A model generated the notes under the pieces. It was not told where the DNA came from and searched no databases. It saw only the letters and a list, made by a program, of their open reading frames with translations. The translations under genes were made by a program, and so were the position numbers. Of a stretch of 64,000 bases of DNA, positions 59,228 through 64,000 are shown piece by piece. The number at the start of each line of letters is the position of its first letter. The stretch's first letter is position 1. The DNA is taken from positions 57,015-121,014 of the forward strand of contig NZ_JACJPV010000011.1 of the NCBI RefSeq assembly GCF_014696225.1, read 5' to 3'. This DNA is from Anabaena sp. FACHB-1237 (GTDB lineage: Bacteria > Cyanobacteriota > Cyanobacteriia > Cyanobacteriales > Nostocaceae).

Positions 59228-60070
59228 TTGAAAAATTCTGAATTGCACAAAAAACCTGATGATTCATCATCTGATCTAAATGATGATATACCCATTGCTG
59301 TAAGAGTGAGTTCTGATGTGAATAATAAAGTTAATATATCACCTTTAATGTTAATAATTGGTGGGCTAATTGGATTTATATTTTTATCTGTTGCTAGTGG
59401 TTTTTTCTTTTTTCTCACAGCACCTAAACAAACAACTAATTCTCCAACTTTACCAAATACCACAGCCGCAAACTTACCTGCAGAAATACCCCCAGCAAAT
59501 TCTACCAATAACCCCATTAATAACAGTAATAACGAAAATGACGCAACTATATTAGGACATTTACCCTACCAAGAAGCTCCAAAATCAGAATTAATTCCCA
59601 TTACTGCCGATGGTGAAATTAAAATGCGAAAAGCCGCCGCAGTCAAATTTCAAGCCATGTCACAAGCCGCCAGAAATGCAGGAGTAATATTATCACCAAT
59701 TTCTGCTTTTCGTTCTGTAAAAGACCAAAATCAGTTATTTTTTGAAGTAGGAGCACAACGCAACCAAACCCCCGCCCAAAGAGCAGCATTAAGTGCACCT
59801 CCAGGACATAGTGAACATCATACAGGATATGCCATAGATATTGGCGATGGTAAAGTCCCAGCCACAAATTTACAAGCTACCTTTGAGAATACCCAAGCCT
59901 ATTTATGGTTAGAAGCAAATGCAGCTAAATTTGGTTTTGAGATGTCCTTTCCTAAAGATAACATTCAAGGTGTAAGTTATGAACCTTGGCATTGGCGTTT
60001 TGTTGGTGATAGTCATAGTTTAGAAACATTCTATAAAGCTAGAAATATTAAACCTATACAAACACCTTAA
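59228..60070 (+). CDS. VanY-type D-alanyl-D-alanine carboxypeptidase (M15 family)
   Basis: 280 residues from a TTG preceded by GGAG. One membrane anchor at about 39-60 (LMLIIGGLIGFIFLSVASG), then an N/P/T-rich linker, then a peptidase domain (about 110-275) in the periplasm. Zinc motifs are GHSEHHTGYAIDIGD (SxHxxGxAxD type) and EPWHWRF. It trims the terminal D-Ala of peptidoglycan stem peptides. TTG start is the only one that keeps the full cytosolic leader; no better ATG is nearby. Confidence 0.88.
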   Translation: MKNSELHKKPDDSSSDLNDDIPIAVRVSSDVNNKVNISPLMLIIGGLIGFIFLSVASGFFFFLTAPKQTTNSPTLPNTTAANLPAEIPPANSTNNPINNSNNENDATILGHLPYQEAPKSELIPITADGEIKMRKAAAVKFQAMSQAARNAGVILSPISAFRSVKDQNQLFFEVGAQRNQTPAQRAALSAPPGHSEHHTGYAIDIGDGKVPATNLQATFENTQAYLWLEANAAKFGFEMSFPKDNIQGVSYEPWHWRFVGDSHSLETFYKARNIKPIQTP

Positions 60071-60307
60071 AAAAGAATTTATAAATCAAGATTTGAGGAT
60101 TTATAGGATTAAATTACCTACAGAAAATATCTTTAATAACCTCTTATCTTTGTTTAAGTTGCTTCTTCGTGGTTCAATAAAATGATTAGGTAGATATTAT
60201 TATTTTACTCCAGTCACCTCTATAAAAAACATAATCGGTGCAATCATATCACACCGATTTACAGATGAGAACTGAATTTTCTACCCTAATTTTGCGCCCC
60301 ATATTCC

Positions 60308-61384
60308 TCAAGCTAAAGCAGAAGTTTGCAACTTGGCAAAAATCATTCTTCCAGCAGAAGTTTGCAAAGCACTTGTCACCACAACTCGTAACTCAGCACC
60401 AACATAATTACTACCTTCTTCCACTACTACCATTGTACCATCATCTAAATAACCAATTCCTTGACTTGCTTCCTTACCTGCTTTGAGAATTTTAATATCA
60501 ATATAATCTCCAGGAAGGTAATTAGGCCGTACCGCATTCACAAGATCATGAACATTTAAAACTGGCACTTTTTGCACACTAGCGACTTTTGATAAATTGT
60601 AATCATTAGTTAATAATGTACCATTAATTTCTTGAGCAAAACGCACTAATTTAGCATCCACAGTGGGAGTATCATCATAATCTACAGGATTAATTAAAAT
60701 GCGTTCAGGATAGTTTTCTCTAATTCTATTGAGAATTTCTAAACCCCTTCTACCTCGGACTCGTTTTTGATCTTTACTAGCATCTGCTACTTGTTGTAAT
60801 TCTTGTAACACAAATTTTGGTACTAGAATTAAACCTTCTAAAAATCCTGTTTCTAGTAAAGTTTCTATGCGCCCATCTATAATACAACTAGTATCTAACA
60901 CCTTAGTATTAGCAGGCTTTAAAGTTCCCTCTACCACTAAAGTTTCCACAGTATTAGGGTTAATTAATCTTAATAAACCCCGTCCATGAGTATCTGCTAA
61001 ATTCATGCCAGTAACAGAGAGGATAATACTACCAACAACTGCTACAAGGGGCTTAATAAAGCTAAAATCTGTGGGAATGGGTAGTAAAAATAATGGTGCT
61101 AACATCAAGTTAGCAAGTAATAAACCAATGACTAAACCGATGGCGCGGGTTAAAATCACTTCTAAAGGCATTTCCCGTACTTGAGACTCTAAACGTCGGT
61201 AAGTGGTTTGGAAACTGAGTCCAATTGCACCACCAATGATAGCAGCAAAGACGGCTACAACTAGGCGTAAAGCGTCTAAATTTGTGACTCCATTGAGAGT
61301 GCTAGGGGGAAGTAGATCGGTGCTGAAGAAACCTATTCCCGATGCTGCTAAAATAAATGAGAAAATGATAATGACATCCAGCAT
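60308..61384 (-). CDS. PIN/TRAM domain membrane protein
   Basis: 358 residues. Four hydrophobic N-terminal segments (within ~1-140) are followed by a PIN nuclease domain (KVLDTSCIIDGRIETL near 160; TNDYNLSKVA near 250). A C-terminal TRAM RNA-binding domain (about 290-358) comes last. This order matches the YacL type conserved in cyanobacteria and Gram-positives. Predicted RNA-related membrane nuclease; the target is unknown. Confidence 0.88.
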   Translation of the reverse strand: MLDVIIIFSFILAASGIGFFSTDLLPPSTLNGVTNLDALRLVVAVFAAIIGGAIGLSFQTTYRRLESQVREMPLEVILTRAIGLVIGLLLANLMLAPLFLLPIPTDFSFIKPLVAVVGSIILSVTGMNLADTHGRGLLRLINPNTVETLVVEGTLKPANTKVLDTSCIIDGRIETLLETGFLEGLILVPKFVLQELQQVADASKDQKRVRGRRGLEILNRIRENYPERILINPVDYDDTPTVDAKLVRFAQEINGTLLTNDYNLSKVASVQKVPVLNVHDLVNAVRPNYLPGDYIDIKILKAGKEASQGIGYLDDGTMVVVEEGSNYVGAELRVVVTSALQTSAGRMIFAKLQTSALA

Positions 61385-61634
61385 GGTTTTATTTATGAGA
61401 TAAATTCCAGTATGCTTGATTATATCCTGTGGTGATATTAAGAAATATTACCTAGATTACCGTATATGGTAATTTATGAGAAGTTTTTAGAAATTATGGG
61501 AAAATTTGAGAGAGTTTTTTGGGGGTTTTCGGCAAAAATCAGCGATCGCAGCGATCGCGTAAGGCATTACTATAGCATTTATTACATTGATTCCATATTT
61601 ATTACATATAGGACTTACCCAAAATATCACGAAA

Positions 61635-61662
61635 GTAGGGGTAATTCATGAATTACCCCTAC
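61635..61662. repeat. Perfect 28-nt palindrome, dispersed family
   Basis: GTAGGGGTAATTCA and its reverse complement, identical core to 19029-19058. Two overlapping-style HIP1 octamers (GCGATCGC) lie at about 61542-61559. No gene in 61385-61761. Confidence 0.65.
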
Positions 61663-61761
61663 AAAAGAATCGAATTTTTGATTACTTTCTGTGTCAGTCC
61701 TAACAAATTTATTGAATATAAACGCACAATAATGCTTAATTTATCATAATTAACCAAATTA

Positions 61762-62946
61762 ATGAATAAAACAATTGATTTTACAATTCCCACTGCTGCG
61801 TACATTCATATTCCCTTTTGTAAAAGACGGTGTTTTTATTGTGATTTTCCCATATTTGTAGTTGGTAATAAATCACGGGGAGAAAACTCCCATACCATTA
61901 GTCAGTATGTAGAAATATTATGTCAAGAAATCACTAACTCCCCCATTTTTCAGCAACCCTTACAAACCATTTTTTTTGGTGGAGGAACGCCTTCACTATT
62001 ATCTCCCCAACAATTAGCAGACATTTTAAAAACCTTAGAAAAGCGATTTGAAATTAGTTCTCAAGTAGAAATTTCCATGGAAATTGATCCAGGAACATTT
62101 GATTTATCACATTTAAAAAGTTATGCTAATTTAGGAGTAAATCGAGTTAGTTTAGGAGTACAATCTTTTCAAGAAGAACTATTAAAAAAAGCAGGAAGAT
62201 CCCACACATTAACAGATATTTTCACAGCCATAGAATTAATTCATGAAGTCGTAATACCCGAATTTAGTCTAGATTTAATTTCTGGCCTACCACATCAAAC
62301 ATTATCACAATGGCAACATTCATTAAATCAGGCAATATCTGCTAAACCTACTCATATCTCCATTTATGACCTTACCATAGAACCTGGTACAGTATTCAAT
62401 CGGTATTATCAACCAGGAGATGAACCTCTACCTAGCGATGAAAGCACCGTAACCATGTATAAAACAGCGCAAAAAATCCTAACAAATGCTGGTTATGAAC
62501 ATTATGAAATTTCTAATTACGCCCAAAAAGGTCATCAATGTCAACATAATCGAGTTTATTGGGAAAATCGCTCTTATTATGGTTTTGGTATGGGATCAAC
62601 CAGTTATATTGCAGGTAAACGGTTTACTCGTCCGCGTAAAACCCAAGAATATTATCAATGGGTAGAAAATGGGGGAATAATTGATTGTCAAATTACATCA
62701 TTAGAAGATAGATTATTAGAAACATTAATGTTAGGATTAAGATTAGCAGAAGGTGTAAATTTAAGTAATTTAATAGAACAGTTTGGAGATGATCAAGTAT
62801 TGAAAATTAAAACTTGTTTACAACCTTATATAGATAAAAACTGGGTAGAAATTATGAATGATAAATTGCGACTTACAGATCCAGAAGGATTTATATTTTC
62901 TAATGTCATGTTATCAAAATTGTTTTTAACTGTTAGCAGTCAGTAG
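61762..62946 (+). CDS. hemW: Radical SAM heme chaperone HemW
   Basis: 394 residues. The radical-SAM cluster motif is CKRRCFYC in YIHIPFCKRRCFYCDF, followed by FFGGGTPSLLSPQQL and EIDPGTFDLSHL. It resembles oxygen-independent coproporphyrinogen oxidase (HemN), but HemW proteins have the shorter CxxxCxxC opening seen here and carry heme to partner proteins. The C-terminal HemN-C region (LMLGLRLAEGVN) is present. Confidence 0.88.
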   Translation: MNKTIDFTIPTAAYIHIPFCKRRCFYCDFPIFVVGNKSRGENSHTISQYVEILCQEITNSPIFQQPLQTIFFGGGTPSLLSPQQLADILKTLEKRFEISSQVEISMEIDPGTFDLSHLKSYANLGVNRVSLGVQSFQEELLKKAGRSHTLTDIFTAIELIHEVVIPEFSLDLISGLPHQTLSQWQHSLNQAISAKPTHISIYDLTIEPGTVFNRYYQPGDEPLPSDESTVTMYKTAQKILTNAGYEHYEISNYAQKGHQCQHNRVYWENRSYYGFGMGSTSYIAGKRFTRPRKTQEYYQWVENGGIIDCQITSLEDRLLETLMLGLRLAEGVNLSNLIEQFGDDQVLKIKTCLQPYIDKNWVEIMNDKLRLTDPEGFIFSNVMLSKLFLTVSSQ

Positions 62947-62973
62947 TCAGCTATCAGCTAATAAACCAAGTTG

Positions 62974-63150
62974 CTAGTTATTAATTTTCGGATATTTTGT
63001 AGTTTGTTGAGTTCCACAATTCAAACACTTAACCGACCGAATTTTTAAATCAAGTTTACCCCTTTTGTATCCACATTTAGAGCAAATTTGACTTGTTGCT
63101 TCTCATCTACTAATAACACGGAAATCCCTATGAAACTTTTGTGATTTAGC
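62974..63150 (-). pseudogene. TnpB (IS200/IS605) zinc-ribbon relic
   Basis: On the minus strand the codons read QKFHRDFRVISR, a stop, then EATSQICSKCGYKRGKLDLK and VKCLNCGTQ. The two CxxC pairs after TSQ are the C-terminal zinc ribbon of TnpB-type RNA-guided nucleases. An in-frame TGA at 63103-63105 and lack of any upstream body show it is dead. Confidence 0.5.
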
Positions 63151-63258
63151 TTCACATTTAACATTGTGACAGTTGAGGGTGCGGAAGATAGGCTCAAATG
63201 CCTTTTTTCACTTTATATGTTTGTTTTGATGCTCCCTTTAATTTTTTCTCTACGTAAT

Positions 63259-63802
63259 TTACCTCTGTGACAGTTTGGGGTGCGGAATGTGGGATTTATT
63301 TGTATTTGGCTGAATTAGGCTGGCAACGGCAGATTTATAAATGAGCATTGTTTCTTCAAGTGCTTTTTGACGAAGCGATCGCACTTCCCCAATTTTCCCC
63401 ACCAGTTCCTCAACCCGCCCCACTATCCGCCTTTGTTCCTCTAGTGGTGGTAGGGGAATTGAATAACCTAGTACATCACTGGGACGTATTGCAGCATAAT
63501 TAGTAGAACCTTGAGCAGCAATTTGATCACAAAATATAGGAGTACGAATAAAAAAGTTTAAAAACTGCTTATTTATTAAAGATTCATTAATTTCAAACAA
63601 AAAATAATGACTGCTGACAATTGCACCATCTAAATTTTCAGGGACAATACCAATACCGCCTATTTTTGCATCAATTTCAGCTACTAAAAACTCACCTTTT
63701 CTACAAACTTGTTGTTTTTTTGTTTTAATTTCAGCACCTTTGACAATATCTCTCAAAACAATTCCTTGTGCGTGAAGTTTTACACGACATCTTTTATAAG
63801 TC
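63259..63802 (-). pseudogene. Truncated type I restriction specificity subunit (hsdS)
   Basis: The frame reads YKRCRVKLHAQGIVLRDIV, then VAEIDAKIGGIGIVPENLDG, AIVSSHYFLFEI and LPPLEEQRRIVGRVEELV, the second half-domain of HsdS plus its conserved C-terminal helix. Translation is open up to the R146 fragment at 63803, where a TAA inside the element closes it. The N-terminal target domain is gone. The last ~12 residues come from a short spacer repeat (a copy at 63165-63186 and 63266-63287). No hsdM or hsdR is in the window. Confidence 0.75.
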
Positions 63803-63823
63803 AGGACTTACGCAACTGGCACA
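63803..63823 (-). mobile_element. R146 end fragment at the hsdS break
   Basis: AGGACTTACGCAACTGGCAC is the R146 right end. It directly follows the hsdS coding and is followed by a HIP1 octamer. The rest of the element is not seen before 64000. Confidence 0.6.
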
Positions 63824-64000
63824 GCGATCGCTAATTATTAGTATATGTGTACTGCAATAATGAAGATGTTATTGAATCAGACTGATTGAGAATTGTTAAT
63901 AGTAATAGATTAAATAAATGACGGGTATTAATTTTATGAGAGAATGATGATAGGGTACATTAAGAAATTAATTAACGATGAAATTTACTAAACTTAATTA

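Noticed and set aside
61466..61651. 61-codon frame before hemW
   Set aside because: Runs through HIP1 octamers and a palindrome; no homology recognised.
63978..64000. ATG at the right edge as a gene start
   Set aside because: Only seven codons are visible and there is no ribosome site, so nothing can be said.
1..64000. tRNA, rRNA or tmRNA genes
   Set aside because: I looked for TPsiC-loop and acceptor patterns in the gaps and saw none that were convincing.

Overview
This window looks like a chromosomal piece of a filamentous, probably heterocyst-forming (Nostocales) cyanobacterium of the Anabaena/Dolichospermum/Aphanizomenon kind. Evidence: RNA polymerase beta' is split into rpoC1 and rpoC2 and follows rpoB. 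An ndhC-ndhK-ndhJ cluster is present. The palindrome GCGATCGC (HIP1) is frequent, heptameric ACCAAT(T/C) tandem repeats fill many gaps, base composition is AT-rich, and most housekeeping proteins are cyanobacterial in form (fused PanC/Cmk, DUF3288, DUF2256, HcyBio).

Layout. 1-3.6 kb: end of a PEP-utilising enzyme, ndhCKJ and iron superoxide dismutase. 4.1-6.4 kb: a CRISPR leader and a 26-repeat array without cas genes. 6.5-19 kb: panC/cmk, an RlpA-like protein, glutaminase, a ParA-like ATPase, a Uma2 protein, a large sugar-nucleotide transferase, a PsiE-like protein and an FHA-PrsW fusion. 19-23 kb: one very large fused restriction-methylation enzyme. 23.5-38 kb: housekeeping genes (AEC permease, pyrD, isoaspartyl peptidase, RecQ, rimM, clpC, HcyBio, usp, hisD). 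38.4-49.8 kb: the classic rpsT-tatD-rpoB-rpoC1-rpoC2 run.

50-59 kb is an accessory island. It holds an AAA ATPase/nuclease gene, a GNAT-like gene with an overlapping partner, a broken integrase and a complete EcoRI-type restriction-modification pair. After these come a DUF5674 two-gene unit, a decayed second copy of the ATPase gene and an IS4 remnant. The EcoRI-like protein keeps the EcoRI catalytic and base-contact residues (D91, E111, K113, E144, R145), the first three at exactly the same numbers. Reading the window by eye I found no GAATTC site at all, although many near-matches occur. The right end (59-64 kb) has a VanY-like peptidase, a PIN/TRAM protein, HemW, a TnpB relic and an hsdS gene cut by a small mobile repeat.

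Three families of small non-coding mobile elements (about 104, 107 and 146 bp) are scattered through the gaps. Two of them have TA-flanked inverted ends. One copy sits in the loop of the sodB terminator, one abuts the CRISPR array and one truncates hsdS. The ACCAAT heptamer family has also entered coding sequence: a stretch of it is translated in frame inside rpoC2.
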